Assembly: GCF_003024605.1 (NCBI RefSeq)
Contig: NZ_PYJQ01000009.1
Span: 682,001 to 746,000 of the forward strand
Source of the DNA: Rhizobium sp. JAB6
GTDB lineage: Bacteria; Pseudomonadota; Alphaproteobacteria; Rhizobiales; Rhizobiaceae
Direction: 5' to 3'
Length of the DNA stretch: 64,000 nucleotides
The notes under the pieces are model-generated. The model was given only the letters and a program-made list of their open reading frames with translations, had not been told where the DNA came from and made no database searches. How positions within the stretch are numbered: the stretch's first letter is position 1; each line of letters starts with the position of its first letter. Of this stretch, positions 9,530 to 18,137 are shown one piece after another. The translations under genes were made by a program, and so were the position numbers.

Positions 9530-11116
9530 ATGAGCGACGAAGAAAGCCTGACCTTGAACGAAGCGCAGATCGCAACGGCGACGGGCGAACGGCGGCGGCG
9601 GGCCGGAGGACGCGGCGCCGAACGCGGCCGCAAGCCGAGCGGCACGAAATATCTCAACCTCGTCAACAATCTCGCTCACACGGAACTGCTGTCGCCCGAA
9701 GCGCTCGACGATATTCACGAGGCATCCCTAACCATCCTCGAAGAGATCGGCATGGACATCATCCTGCCGGAGGCGCGCGAGCGCATGAGGGCCGCCGGCG
9801 CCGACGTCACGCCCGGCAAGGAACGCGTGCGCTTCGACCGTAACATGATCATGGAGCTGATCGCGTCCGTTCCCTCGACCTTCACCCTGCATGCCCGCAA
9901 TCCGATCAGAAACGTGGAGATTGGTGGCCGCAATCTCGTCTTCGCGCAGGTTGCCTCGGCCCCCTTCGTCGCCGATCGCGAAGGCGGCAGGAGAGCCGGC
10001 AATCAGGAAGATTTCCGCAAGCTCATCAAGCTCGCCCAGTCCTTCGACGTCATCCATATGACCGGCGGCTATCCGGTCGAACCCATCGACATCCATGCCT
10101 CGGTGCGCCATCTCGACTGCCTCTCCGATATCATAAAGCTCACCGACAAGGCCTTCCACTGCTATTCGCTTGGCAAGCAGCGCAATCTCGACGCGATCGA
10201 GATCGCCCGCATCGGGCGCGGCATCAGCATGGAACAGATGGAACGCGAACCCTCGCTCTTCACCATCATCAACTCCTCCTCGCCGCTTCGTCTCGACGGG
10301 CCGATGCTGCAGGGCATCATCGAAATGTCCTCGCGCGGCCAGGTCGTGGTCGTCACACCGTTCACGCTGGCGGGCGCCATGGCGCCGGTGACGATCGCCG
10401 GCGCTCTGGTGCAGCAGAACGCCGAAGCGCTCTGCGGCATCGCCTTCACCCAGATGGTGCGCAGGGGCGCGCCGGTCATGTATGGCGGCTTCACCTCCAA
10501 TGTCGACATGAAGACGGGTGCGCCCGCCTTCGGCACGCCGGAATATATGAAGGCGGTCATTGCAGGCGGCCAGCTCGCCCGCCGCTACGGCATCCCCTAC
10601 CGCACCTCAAACACGAACGCTTCGAATACGCTCGATGCGCAGGCCGCCTACGAATCGGCGCTGTCCCTATGGGCACTGACGCAGGGTGGCGGCAATTTCG
10701 TGCTGCATGCGGCCGGCTGGAGCGAGGGCGGGCTGACCGCATCCTTCGAAAAGTTCATCCTCGATGTCGACATGCTGCAGATGGTCGCGGAATTCCTGAA
10801 GCCGCTCGATGTCAGCGCCGACGCCCTGGCGCTGGATGCCGTGCGCGATGTCGGTCCCGGCGGCCACTATTTCGGCACGGCGCACACGCTCGCCCGCTAC
10901 GAAACCGCCTTCTACTCGCCGATCCTGTCGGATTGGCGAAACAACGAAACCTGGGCGGAAGCTGGGCGGCCCACAACTTACGATCACGCCAACCGCGTCT
11001 ATAAGGAAACGCTGGCGCGTTATGAACGCCCGCCGCTTGATGCGGCAATCGAGGAAGAGCTCGACGCCTTTGTCGCCCGGCGCAAGGCAGAGGGTGGAGT
11101 CCCCACCGATTTCTGA
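9530..11116 (+). CDS. MttB-family (non-pyrrolysine) corrinoid methyltransferase homologue
   Basis: 528-residue member of the trimethylamine methyltransferase (MttB) superfamily. Start chosen at ATG 9530 (MSDEESLTLN) with a GGGAG site; an upstream in-frame extension lacks family character. A basic Arg/Gly-rich N-terminal tail (about 18-40) precedes the TIM-barrel core with SLTILEEIGMDI, SSPLRLDGPM and PAFGTPEYMKAVIAGGQLA. There is no in-frame stop, so no pyrrolysine: this is the subgroup that in characterised cases (MtgB) demethylates glycine betaine or other quaternary amines. No corrinoid protein or second methyltransferase is adjacent, so the substrate and acceptor are inferred only broadly. 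Confidence 0.85.
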   Translation: MSDEESLTLNEAQIATATGERRRRAGGRGAERGRKPSGTKYLNLVNNLAHTELLSPEALDDIHEASLTILEEIGMDIILPEARERMRAAGADVTPGKERVRFDRNMIMELIASVPSTFTLHARNPIRNVEIGGRNLVFAQVASAPFVADREGGRRAGNQEDFRKLIKLAQSFDVIHMTGGYPVEPIDIHASVRHLDCLSDIIKLTDKAFHCYSLGKQRNLDAIEIARIGRGISMEQMEREPSLFTIINSSSPLRLDGPMLQGIIEMSSRGQVVVVTPFTLAGAMAPVTIAGALVQQNAEALCGIAFTQMVRRGAPVMYGGFTSNVDMKTGAPAFGTPEYMKAVIAGGQLARRYGIPYRTSNTNASNTLDAQAAYESALSLWALTQGGGNFVLHAAGWSEGGLTASFEKFILDVDMLQMVAEFLKPLDVSADALALDAVRDVGPGGHYFGTAHTLARYETAFYSPILSDWRNNETWAEAGRPTTYDHANRVYKETLARYERPPLDAAIEEELDAFVARRKAEGGVPTDF

Positions 11117-11262
11117 TTGAAAATAAAGGTTTTTAGCCCTCAAATTATGAACGAAATTTAATATCGCGACCCGCTTTTTAGCCGCGACTTCGCCCCCTTT
11201 CCCAAACAACGTCTAACTCGGCTTCGGCTGAGAGCCGGCCTGTGTTTTGGAAAGGGATGTCA

Positions 11263-11577
11263 ATGTCTGTGCTTCGCACATTTACGACGGCCGGTTTGAT
11301 CGCGCTGACGCTTGGCAGCGCCGCCGCCGTAACCACCACCACTGCCAGCGCCTCCGACCGCGGCGCCTTCTTCGGCAGCCTTGCCGCCGGTGTCGTCGGC
11401 GGCGCCTTGGTAGCCGGCGCCGCGCGACCCGCTTATCCGGCCTACTATCCGGCGTATCCTGCCTATTACGACGGCCCTGTCTACGAGCGGGTCTATATGC
11501 GCCGCTATCCCAGCTGCTACTGGGCATGGCGTCACGACGGGTGGGGCCGGCCCTACCGCGTCGAAGTCTGCCGCTGA
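11263..11577 (+). CDS. Small exported Tyr/Pro-rich protein
   Basis: 104-residue protein with a predicted signal peptide (about 1-30, MSVLRTFTTAGLIALTLGS, cleavage after a SASA-like stretch), a Gly/Ala hydrophobic segment (FFGSLAAGVVGGALVAG), and a repeat of PAYPAYYPAY-type units. It ends in a Cys/Arg/Trp-rich tail (CYWAWRHDGWGRPYRVEVCR). The ATG at 11263 is preferred because GGAAAGGG lies 6 bases upstream. Such small GlyTyr-rich exported proteins are common in rhizobia, without known function. A strong terminator follows at once, so it is a single-gene unit. Confidence 0.8.
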   Translation: MSVLRTFTTAGLIALTLGSAAAVTTTTASASDRGAFFGSLAAGVVGGALVAGAARPAYPAYYPAYPAYYDGPVYERVYMRRYPSCYWAWRHDGWGRPYRVEVCR

Positions 11578-11615
11578 GGCACGAAGCTGCTGATGATTTT
11601 CTTATCTGTCCACCC

Positions 11616-11642
11616 AATGCCGCCGGATTCCGGCGGCATTTT
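11616..11642 (+). terminator. Rho-independent terminator after the small exported protein gene
   Basis: An 11-bp perfect stem (AATGCCGCCGG / CCGGCGGCATT) with a 3-base loop, ending in TTTT. It separates the exported protein gene from the RNA helicase leader. Confidence 0.85.
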
Positions 11643-11788
11643 CGTCCGCCTGTTGAAAAGCTTTCGTTCACACCTCTTGACATTGTCCGCGTTTAAGACC
11701 AAATGCGCCTCAGCTTTCACCTTCCGGCCGCCGCGTGAGCGTGCCCTGCGGGACAATCTGTACGCAAGAGAAGGACAAAAGCGCTTTT

Positions 11789-11944
11789 ATGAATAAGGCC
11801 GCGCCAGGCGCTGCGGCCAGATGCGCTGGAAAGCTATTTCCAACTTACAAGTTCCCACTTCACGCGGGGTTCTTGACGCCAGAGACAGACCGGACCGCAT
11901 GGTGCGATCCGGCCTATTTGCTTTGGCGCCCCGAAAGGTATTGA
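11789..11944 (+). CDS. Possible leader ORF upstream of the RNA helicase
   Basis: 51-codon open frame starting ATG at 11789 (MNKAAPGAAARCAGK) and stopping one base before the TTG start of the DEAD-box helicase gene. An AGAAGGA lies 13 bases upstream, a rather long spacing. No recognisable domain. The abutting stop and start suggest translational coupling or a regulatory leader peptide. Equally it may be chance: the 368-bp intergenic region also contains an imperfect 10-bp hairpin (about 11891-11914) that this frame runs through. Confidence 0.3.
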   Translation: MNKAAPGAAARCAGKLFPTYKFPLHAGFLTPETDRTAWCDPAYLLWRPERY

Positions 11945-11945
11945 A

Positions 11946-13598
11946 TTGACCGATTTTCACTCGCTTGGTCTCTCCAAGCAGATCGTCGATACACTGTCGC
12001 AGAACAACTTCGCGACGCCGACGCCCATCCAGGCTCAGGCCATCCCGCTCGTTCTCCAGGGCCGTGATCTCATCGGCCTCGCCCAGACCGGCACCGGCAA
12101 GACGGCCGCATTCGGCCTACCGATCATCGAAATGCTGCTGAAGGAAGCCAAGCGCCCGGACAATCGCACCGTCCGCACGCTGATCCTCGCTCCGACCCGT
12201 GAGCTGGTGAACCAGATCGCGGACAACCTCAAGCTCTTCGTCCGTAAGTCGCCGCTGCGCATCAACCTGGTGGTCGGCGGCGCGTCGATTAACAAGCAGC
12301 AGCTTCAGCTCGAGCGCGGCACCGACATTCTCGTCGCGACACCGGGGCGTCTCCTCGATCTCATCAATCGCCGCGCCCTCTCGCTCGGCCATGTCACCCA
12401 TCTCGTCCTCGACGAGGCCGACCAGATGCTCGATCTCGGCTTCATCCACGACTTGCGCAAGATAGCCAAGCTTGTTCCGGCCAAGCGCCAGACCCTGCTG
12501 TTTTCGGCCACCATGCCGAAGGCGATCGCCGATCTCGCCTCCGACTATCTAACCAATCCGGTCAAGGTCGAAGTCTCGCCTCCGGGCAAGGCGGCCGACA
12601 AGGTCGAGCAATATGTCCACTTCGTTGCCGGCCAGAACCACAAGACCGAAATCCTCAAGGAAACCATCTCTGCCAATCCGGATGGCCGCGCCATCGTGTT
12701 CCTGCGCACCAAGCATGGCGCCGAGAAGTTGATGAAGCACCTCGATCACGTCGGTTTTGCCGCTGCCTCCATCCACGGCAACAAGAGCCAGGGCCAGCGC
12801 GAACGCGCGCTCAAGGGCTTCCGTGATGGCGATGTCCGCGTTCTCGTTGCAACCGATGTTGCGGCGCGCGGCATCGATATCCCCGGCGTCTCGCACGTCT
12901 ACAACTACGACCTGCCGGAAGTTCCGGATGCCTATGTTCACCGCATCGGCCGCACCGCCCGCGCCGGCCGCGACGGCATTGCTATCGCCTTCTGCGCTCC
13001 GGATGAAATCCGCCTGCTGCGCGACATCGAGCGCCTGATGGGCATCGAGATCGCCGTTGCCAGCGGTGAAGCACCGGCCGATCGCGGCCGCCCCGTTCGC
13101 GGCAAGGGCCGTGGTGGCCAAGGTAATGGCAATCAAGGCAGAGGGCAGAATGGCCAGGGACGCGAGCGCGGCGAAGGACGCCCGCAACGCCCGGCCCGCC
13201 GTCCGTTCTTCGACAGGGAAAACGGCGAGGCTCGTGGTGAGGCTGGCGAGCGCCAGGATCGCCGCCCGCGCAACGATCGCCCGCAGCGCGAAAACAATCG
13301 CAACGCCGATTTCCGTGGCCAGCGCCGCAACGAACCGACGCCGCGTCCGGAGATCGATAACGACCTCGCCTCCACCTCGGATTTCCGCCCCGCTCGCAAG
13401 CAGCACAACGGCCAGTCCAGCGGCAACGGTGCCGCACATGAGGGCGGGGGCCATCGCGGCCAGCGTCATTCCCATGGCCGCCCTGCGGGCCGCCACAATG
13501 ACGAGCGTGGCGCCCAGGGCGAACAGCGCAATGGCGGCAACGGCCGCATGCGCCGCCGTGGCCCCAGCAATGGCGGCCAGCGCCGCGAACGTGCCTGA
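11946..13598 (+). CDS. DEAD-box ATP-dependent RNA helicase (RhlE-like)
   Basis: 550-residue RNA helicase. The core (about 1-375) has a Q motif (PTPIQAQAIP), AQTGTGKT (Walker A), PTREL, DEAD, SAT, and HRIGRTARAG. The remaining about 170 residues form a low-complexity Arg/Gly/Gln/Asn-rich tail of RGG-like repeats, typical of RhlE/CsdA-type proteins and likely an RNA-binding disordered region. The start is TTG at 11946, giving MTDFHSLGLS, with GAAAGG 6 bases upstream. Likely roles are ribosome assembly or mRNA turnover, especially in cold. The long untranslated leader suggests post-transcriptional control. A terminator follows. Confidence 0.93.
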   Translation: MTDFHSLGLSKQIVDTLSQNNFATPTPIQAQAIPLVLQGRDLIGLAQTGTGKTAAFGLPIIEMLLKEAKRPDNRTVRTLILAPTRELVNQIADNLKLFVRKSPLRINLVVGGASINKQQLQLERGTDILVATPGRLLDLINRRALSLGHVTHLVLDEADQMLDLGFIHDLRKIAKLVPAKRQTLLFSATMPKAIADLASDYLTNPVKVEVSPPGKAADKVEQYVHFVAGQNHKTEILKETISANPDGRAIVFLRTKHGAEKLMKHLDHVGFAAASIHGNKSQGQRERALKGFRDGDVRVLVATDVAARGIDIPGVSHVYNYDLPEVPDAYVHRIGRTARAGRDGIAIAFCAPDEIRLLRDIERLMGIEIAVASGEAPADRGRPVRGKGRGGQGNGNQGRGQNGQGRERGEGRPQRPARRPFFDRENGEARGEAGERQDRRPRNDRPQRENNRNADFRGQRRNEPTPRPEIDNDLASTSDFRPARKQHNGQSSGNGAAHEGGGHRGQRHSHGRPAGRHNDERGAQGEQRNGGNGRMRRRGPSNGGQRRERA

Positions 13599-13604
13599 AT
13601 GAAT

Positions 13605-13633
13605 GAAGGGGGCTGGTTGGCCCCCTTTCTTTT
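13605..13633 (+). terminator. Rho-independent terminator after the helicase gene
   Basis: AAGGGGGC / GCCCCCTT stem of 8 bp around a 6-base loop, followed by TCTTTT. It also sits between convergent genes and may limit read-through into the DMT transporter. Confidence 0.88.
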
Positions 13634-13648
13634 AAGAATGCTGCTAAC

Positions 13649-14542
13649 CTATTCCGGCACGGCATCCGCCGCGCGCCGGTTGGTGAGGTAAACCCCAATC
13701 ACCACGATCACCGTACCAACGATGATCGGCAGCGTCAGGGGCTCGCCGAAGGCGATCGCGGCCTCGGTGGCGACGGCGGGGGGCATCAGGTAGATCAGCG
13801 ATGCGGCGCGCGATACCTGTCCGCGGCGGATGAGATAGAGCAGCAGGCCAACTGCGCCCATCGACAGGCCGAAGACAGACCAGAACATTGCCAGGATCGC
13901 CTCGTGCGTGCCATCGAAGCGCAAGCCTTCGAAAATGAAGGCGAGCGGCACGGTGACGATCAGCGCGCCGACATATTGCAAGGTCGCGATGGTTCTGAGG
14001 TCGCCGGTCTGCAGATGACGCTTCTGATAGAGCGTGCCGTAAGTTACCGACACCATCGCCAGCAGATTGACGATCAACGGAACGGAAGACTGCCAGAGAT
14101 TAGCCGTATCCATCGCCAGGAGCTTTGGCGAGATCGCGATAGCAATGCCGAGGAAGCCGAGCAGCAGGCCGGCTTTCTGGATCGGCCGCAGCCGCTCGCC
14201 GACGATAAGCGGCGCGGCCATAGCGGTCATCAGCGGCTGCAGCGCCGCAATGATGCCGGAAATACCGGCCGGCACGCCCTCGGCAATCGCCCACCAGAGA
14301 CCGCCCAGATAAATGCCGTGGAGGAAAATGCCGGAATAGATGGCGCGAAACACGCTCGTCCAGTTGCGCGGCCATCGGGCGCCCGCGATCGAACAAAGCA
14401 GCACGAAGGCAAGCGCCGACAGACTGTAACGGATCATCAGGAAGGTGAAAGGGCCTGCATGCAACGAGGCATATTTGGCGACGATCCAGCCGGTGGACCA
14501 GAGAAGGACAAAAATTGCCGGCGCAAGTTTATCGAGAGACAT
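13649..14542 (-). CDS. EamA/DMT-family inner-membrane transporter
   Basis: 297-residue protein with about ten hydrophobic segments in two EamA repeats, the drug/metabolite transporter arrangement. The first repeat begins APAIFVLLWSTGWIVAKYA; the second follows the central KRHLQTGDLRT loop and ends LPIIVGTVIVVIGVYLTNRR. Family members export amino acids, purines or other metabolites; the substrate is not predictable here. It is convergent with the helicase and separated from the ATP-grasp gene by a 369-bp divergent region. Confidence 0.88.
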   Translation of the reverse strand: MSLDKLAPAIFVLLWSTGWIVAKYASLHAGPFTFLMIRYSLSALAFVLLCSIAGARWPRNWTSVFRAIYSGIFLHGIYLGGLWWAIAEGVPAGISGIIAALQPLMTAMAAPLIVGERLRPIQKAGLLLGFLGIAIAISPKLLAMDTANLWQSSVPLIVNLLAMVSVTYGTLYQKRHLQTGDLRTIATLQYVGALIVTVPLAFIFEGLRFDGTHEAILAMFWSVFGLSMGAVGLLLYLIRRGQVSRAASLIYLMPPAVATEAAIAFGEPLTLPIIVGTVIVVIGVYLTNRRAADAVPE

Positions 14543-14911
14543 GGGAATCGGACCGATATATTTGGCGCTTGAGATCCGGAATCCTGGTCGACTCAGGGTG
14601 CCGCGCGAAGGGTTGAGGGCTGATAGCCGATGGCGGTAGAGCGGTCAAAATCGATCCGCTGAAAACAGCAATCAATTTTTCTTCACCTCCGGTGAACCGC
14701 CGTCCTCGTTTCAGAAATCTCGGCCGCCACCCGTGCGTTCAGTCCGCGAAAGAAGCAGATGCTCAAATTTTGATCCGCAGATTGCGACAAGACCCGGCAG
14801 ACGATGGCCACCTTATTCTTAACTGCCTGTAAATCCCTCATTTTTTGATATTGCGAAATTCGCGACGGCAACTGCGCATAGTTCTTGCATTGTAAAAACC
14901 GTTGTATTCAA
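14543..14911. promoter_or_regulatory. Divergent intergenic region, DMT transporter / ATP-grasp cluster
   Basis: 369 bp without a convincing gene. It must hold both promoters. The right part is AT-rich (TTTTTTGATATTG) and contains a small palindrome GCGAAATTCGC at 14853-14863. I cannot define the -35/-10 elements with confidence. Confidence 0.4.
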
Positions 14912-16348
14912 ATGGATAAAAACACGGGGACCGCACCTTTGGCATTTGATGAAATGATGACTGCGGATGAAAGTCCGCGCGCGCCTTACGAGAAATATTT
15001 CGAGTGGTACTCAGGCCAGGACAGGGGCCACCTCATTGCCAAATCCCGCGATGCGGAAACCATCTTCCGAAAGACGGGCATTACCTTTGCGGTCTACGGA
15101 CACGCAGACTCCTCCGAAAAGCTCATCCCCTTCGATATCATCCCCCGCATCATATCAGGCCGCGAATGGCGCAAGCTCGCCCAGGGCATCGAGCAGCGGG
15201 TCATCGCCCTCAACGCCTTCCTCGACGATATCTACCACAAACAGGAAATCATCCGCGCCGGCCGCATCCCGCGCGAGCTGATCGAGAAGAACGTGGCTTT
15301 CCTGCCTGAAATGATCGGCTTCCGCCCGCCGGGTGGCGTCTACACCCATATCGTCGGCACCGATATCGTCCGCACCGGCGAAGACCAGTTCTACGTGCTT
15401 GAGGACAATGCCCGCACGCCTTCCGGCGTCAGCTACATGCTGGAAAACCGCGAAACGATGATGCAGATGTTCCCCGAGCTGTTTCACCAGAACAAGGTGC
15501 AGCGCGTCGAGGACTACCCGCTGCTGCTGCGCCAGAGCCTGGCCTCTCTTGCGCCTCCCGGCTGCAGCGGCAAGCCGCGCGTCGCCGTGTTGACGCCCGG
15601 CATCTACAATTCCGCCTATTACGAGCACTCCTTCCTCGCCGACATGATGGGCGTGGAGCTGGTGGAAGGCTCCGATCTGCGCGTCATCGACGGCAAGGTG
15701 AAGATGCGCACGACGCGCGGTTACGAGGCGATCGACGTGCTTTATCGCCGCGTCGACGACGATTTCCTCGACCCCCTCACCTTCCGTCCGGATTCCGCCC
15801 TCGGCATCCCCGGCATCATGGATGTCTACCGCGCCGGCAACATCACCATCGCCAATGCGCCCGGCACCGGCATTTCCGACGACAAGGCGATCTATTCCTA
15901 CATGCCGGAGATCGTCGAATTCTATACCGGCCGCAAACCGATCCTGGAGAACGTGCCGACATGGCGCTGTTCGGAGCCCGATAGCCTGCAATATGTGCTC
16001 GATAATCTTGCCGATCTCGTCGTCAAGGAAGTCCACGGCTCCGGCGGCTATGGCATGCTCGTCGGACCGACGGCGACGAAGAAAGAGCGGGCGGCCTTTG
16101 CCGAAAAACTCAGGAGCAAGCCGAACAACTACATCGCGCAACCAACCCTTTCGCTCTCGACTGTGCCGATCCTCGTCAACAAGGGCATTGCCCCGCGGCA
16201 CGTCGACCTGCGGCCCTATGTCCTCGTCTCCGACAAGGTGCGGATCATCCCCGGCGGGCTCACCCGCGTGGCGCTGAAGGAAGGCTCGCTGGTGGTCAAC
16301 TCCAGCCAGGGCGGCGGCACCAAAGACACCTGGGTTCTGGAGGACTGA
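14912..16348 (+). CDS. Circularly permuted ATP-grasp protein (DUF404/DUF407 type)
   Basis: 478 residues from ATG 14912. Members of this circularly permuted ATP-grasp type 2 family are predicted peptide or amide ligases. Visible landmarks are LIPFDIIPRIISGREW (about 68), YVLEDNARTPSGVSYMLENR (about 165), LTPGIYNSAYYEHSFLA (about 225), VLYRRVDDDFLDPL, GTGISDDKAIYSYMP, VVKEVHGSGGYGMLVGP and LRPYVL. It is the first gene of a three-gene cluster with an alpha-E and a transglutaminase-like protein, 6 and 12 bp apart. No clear ribosome-binding site precedes the ATG; a TTG at 14939 giving an AFDEMM start is possible. Confidence 0.9.
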   Translation: MDKNTGTAPLAFDEMMTADESPRAPYEKYFEWYSGQDRGHLIAKSRDAETIFRKTGITFAVYGHADSSEKLIPFDIIPRIISGREWRKLAQGIEQRVIALNAFLDDIYHKQEIIRAGRIPRELIEKNVAFLPEMIGFRPPGGVYTHIVGTDIVRTGEDQFYVLEDNARTPSGVSYMLENRETMMQMFPELFHQNKVQRVEDYPLLLRQSLASLAPPGCSGKPRVAVLTPGIYNSAYYEHSFLADMMGVELVEGSDLRVIDGKVKMRTTRGYEAIDVLYRRVDDDFLDPLTFRPDSALGIPGIMDVYRAGNITIANAPGTGISDDKAIYSYMPEIVEFYTGRKPILENVPTWRCSEPDSLQYVLDNLADLVVKEVHGSGGYGMLVGPTATKKERAAFAEKLRSKPNNYIAQPTLSLSTVPILVNKGIAPRHVDLRPYVLVSDKVRIIPGGLTRVALKEGSLVVNSSQGGGTKDTWVLED

Positions 16349-16354
16349 TCGGAC

Positions 16355-17296
16355 ATGCTGGGAAGAACCGCGAATGGCCTCTACTGGATGTTCCGTTACA
16401 TCGAGCGCGCCGAAAACATAGCGCGCCTAGTCGATGCCGGCCAGCGCATGTCGCTGACCCGCAGCGATGCTGCCGATGACGACTGGGACGGCGTCCTGCA
16501 AAGCGCCGGCGTGCGCGAGGCCTACAATGAAGTGCATAACAAACTGACCGGCGCCGACGCGATCGATTATCTGATGCGCGATCGTTCCAATCCCTCGAGC
16601 GTCATGTCCTGCATTGAATATGGCCGCAACAATGCCCGCATGGTGCGCACGGCGCTGACGCGCGACACCTGGGAAGCGACCAATGAATGCTGGATCGAGC
16701 TGAAGGCCCTGCTTGGCCGGAAGCTGAAGACGGCCGAACTGCCCGAGACGATCGACGTCATCAAGCAGCGCGCCGGCTTGATCCGCGGCGCCTTCCACGG
16801 CTCGATGCTGCGCAACGAGCTTTATAACTTTGCCCGCATCGGCACCTTCATCGAGCGCGCCGACAACACGGCCCGCATTCTCGATGTGAAATACTATGTC
16901 CTGTTGCCATCCGTCTCTCATGTCGGCTCCTCGCTCGACAATGCCCAATGGGAATCGATCCTCAGATCGGTCTCGGCGCACCGGGCGTATAAATGGGCCT
17001 ACGATCCGGAATACAAGCCGGCCAACATTGCCCACTTTCTGATCCTCAACGGCCAGATGCCCCGCTCACTTGCCTATTGCTATGACAAGATCGTCAGCAA
17101 CATGGGTTATCTCAGCGCCGAATATGAAAAACGGCTGCTGGCGCACGATACCGCGGAAGCCATCCGTCAGTCGCTGCAAAAGCTGACGATCAAGCGCATC
17201 ATGGACCAGGGCCTGCATGAGTTCCTCGAAGATTTCGTTGCGCGCAACAACCAATTGGGCGCCGAGATCTCCGACGGCTACCGATTCTACGAATAG
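16355..17296 (+). CDS. Alpha-E domain protein (DUF403)
   Basis: 313-residue all-helical cytoplasmic protein beginning MLGRTANGLYWMFRYIERAENIAR, the hallmark of the alpha-E family. Further repeats of the RADNTARILDVKYY type occur around 165-180. Members nearly always accompany the ATP-grasp and transglutaminase-like proteins flanking it here. The molecular role is unproven; the family was predicted by comparative genomics (Iyer and colleagues) to work with the ligase on a peptide or protein substrate. It lies 6 bp after the ATP-grasp stop and 12 bp before the transglutaminase gene, so a single operon is near certain. Confidence 0.92.
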   Translation: MLGRTANGLYWMFRYIERAENIARLVDAGQRMSLTRSDAADDDWDGVLQSAGVREAYNEVHNKLTGADAIDYLMRDRSNPSSVMSCIEYGRNNARMVRTALTRDTWEATNECWIELKALLGRKLKTAELPETIDVIKQRAGLIRGAFHGSMLRNELYNFARIGTFIERADNTARILDVKYYVLLPSVSHVGSSLDNAQWESILRSVSAHRAYKWAYDPEYKPANIAHFLILNGQMPRSLAYCYDKIVSNMGYLSAEYEKRLLAHDTAEAIRQSLQKLTIKRIMDQGLHEFLEDFVARNNQLGAEISDGYRFYE

Positions 17297-17308
17297 GCGG
17301 GCGATATC

Positions 17309-18127
17309 ATGAGACTGACGATCAGCCATATCACGGAATATCGCTACGACGAGCCGGCGCAGTTTTCCCTGCAGCGGCTGCACCTGACACCATTGACGGA
17401 CGTCGGTCAGACGGTCATCGACTGGAAACTGACTGTCGAAGGCGCGAAGCCCGAGGTCGAATATGACGACCAATTCGGCAATCGCGCCACCCTTGTTTCC
17501 CTCGACGGGCAGCAGGACGCAACGAAGATCATCGCGTCAGGCGAAGTCGAGACCCAGGATCTCAACGGCGTCGTCGGCCTGCATCAGGGCTTCAGCCCGC
17601 TCTGGCTTTTCCTGCGGGAATCGCCGCGCACCAAGGCGGGCAAGCTGACCAAGGAATTGTTGCGCCGTATTTCCGGTGACAATGAACTCAGCAGGATGCA
17701 TGCGCTGATGAAAGCGATCCATGAGGCCGTGGAATACAAGCCGGGCACCAGCAATACAGAGACGACGGCGGAGCAGGCACTGGAAGCCACGAGTGGCGTC
17801 TGCCAGGACCATGCTCACATCTTCCTCGCCGGCGCCCGTGCATTGCAGATCCCTGCCCGCTACGTCTCCGGCTATCTGATGATGGAAGGCAAGAACGAGC
17901 AGGCAGCCACCCATGCCTGGGCCGAGGCGCATATTCCCGGCCTCGGCTGGGTCGGCTTCGATCCGGCCAACGACGTCTGCCCCGATGCCCGCTACGTCCG
18001 CGTCGCGACCGGCCTCTGCTACCGCGACGCAGCACCGGTTTCAGGCATGCGGATCGGCACGCCGGGCGAAACTCTTACCGTCAAGGTGACGGTCGCGAAC
18101 CAGGGGCAGAGTCAGAGCCAGAGCTGA
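17309..18127 (+). CDS. Transglutaminase-like cysteine peptidase/amidase
   Basis: 272 residues. The N-terminal about 80 residues form the bacterial transglutaminase-like N domain (MRLTISHITEYRYDEPAQFS). The catalytic domain shows an intact triad: Cys165 in GVCQDHAH, His202 in ATHAWAE and Asp218 in GFDPAND. There is no signal peptide, so it is cytoplasmic. Such proteins more likely cleave or amidate peptides than cross-link them. Third gene of the ATP-grasp/alpha-E cluster. The Anbu proteasome-like peptidase often linked to this trio is absent from the flanks. The C-terminus ends in a Gln/Ser repeat (NQGQSQSQS). Confidence 0.92.
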   Translation: MRLTISHITEYRYDEPAQFSLQRLHLTPLTDVGQTVIDWKLTVEGAKPEVEYDDQFGNRATLVSLDGQQDATKIIASGEVETQDLNGVVGLHQGFSPLWLFLRESPRTKAGKLTKELLRRISGDNELSRMHALMKAIHEAVEYKPGTSNTETTAEQALEATSGVCQDHAHIFLAGARALQIPARYVSGYLMMEGKNEQAATHAWAEAHIPGLGWVGFDPANDVCPDARYVRVATGLCYRDAAPVSGMRIGTPGETLTVKVTVANQGQSQSQS

Positions 18128-18137
18128 TAGAGGCAAT

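Noticed and set aside
9530..11116. Pyrrolysine-dependent trimethylamine methyltransferase
   Set aside because: No in-frame UAG or other stop is present, and no pyl genes are seen, so this is the non-pyrrolysine branch of the MttB superfamily.
13060..13590. Repeats in the helicase tail as a possible CRISPR or satellite
   Set aside because: They are degenerate codon-level repeats encoding an Arg/Gly/Asn-rich tail, in frame with the helicase, without regular spacers.
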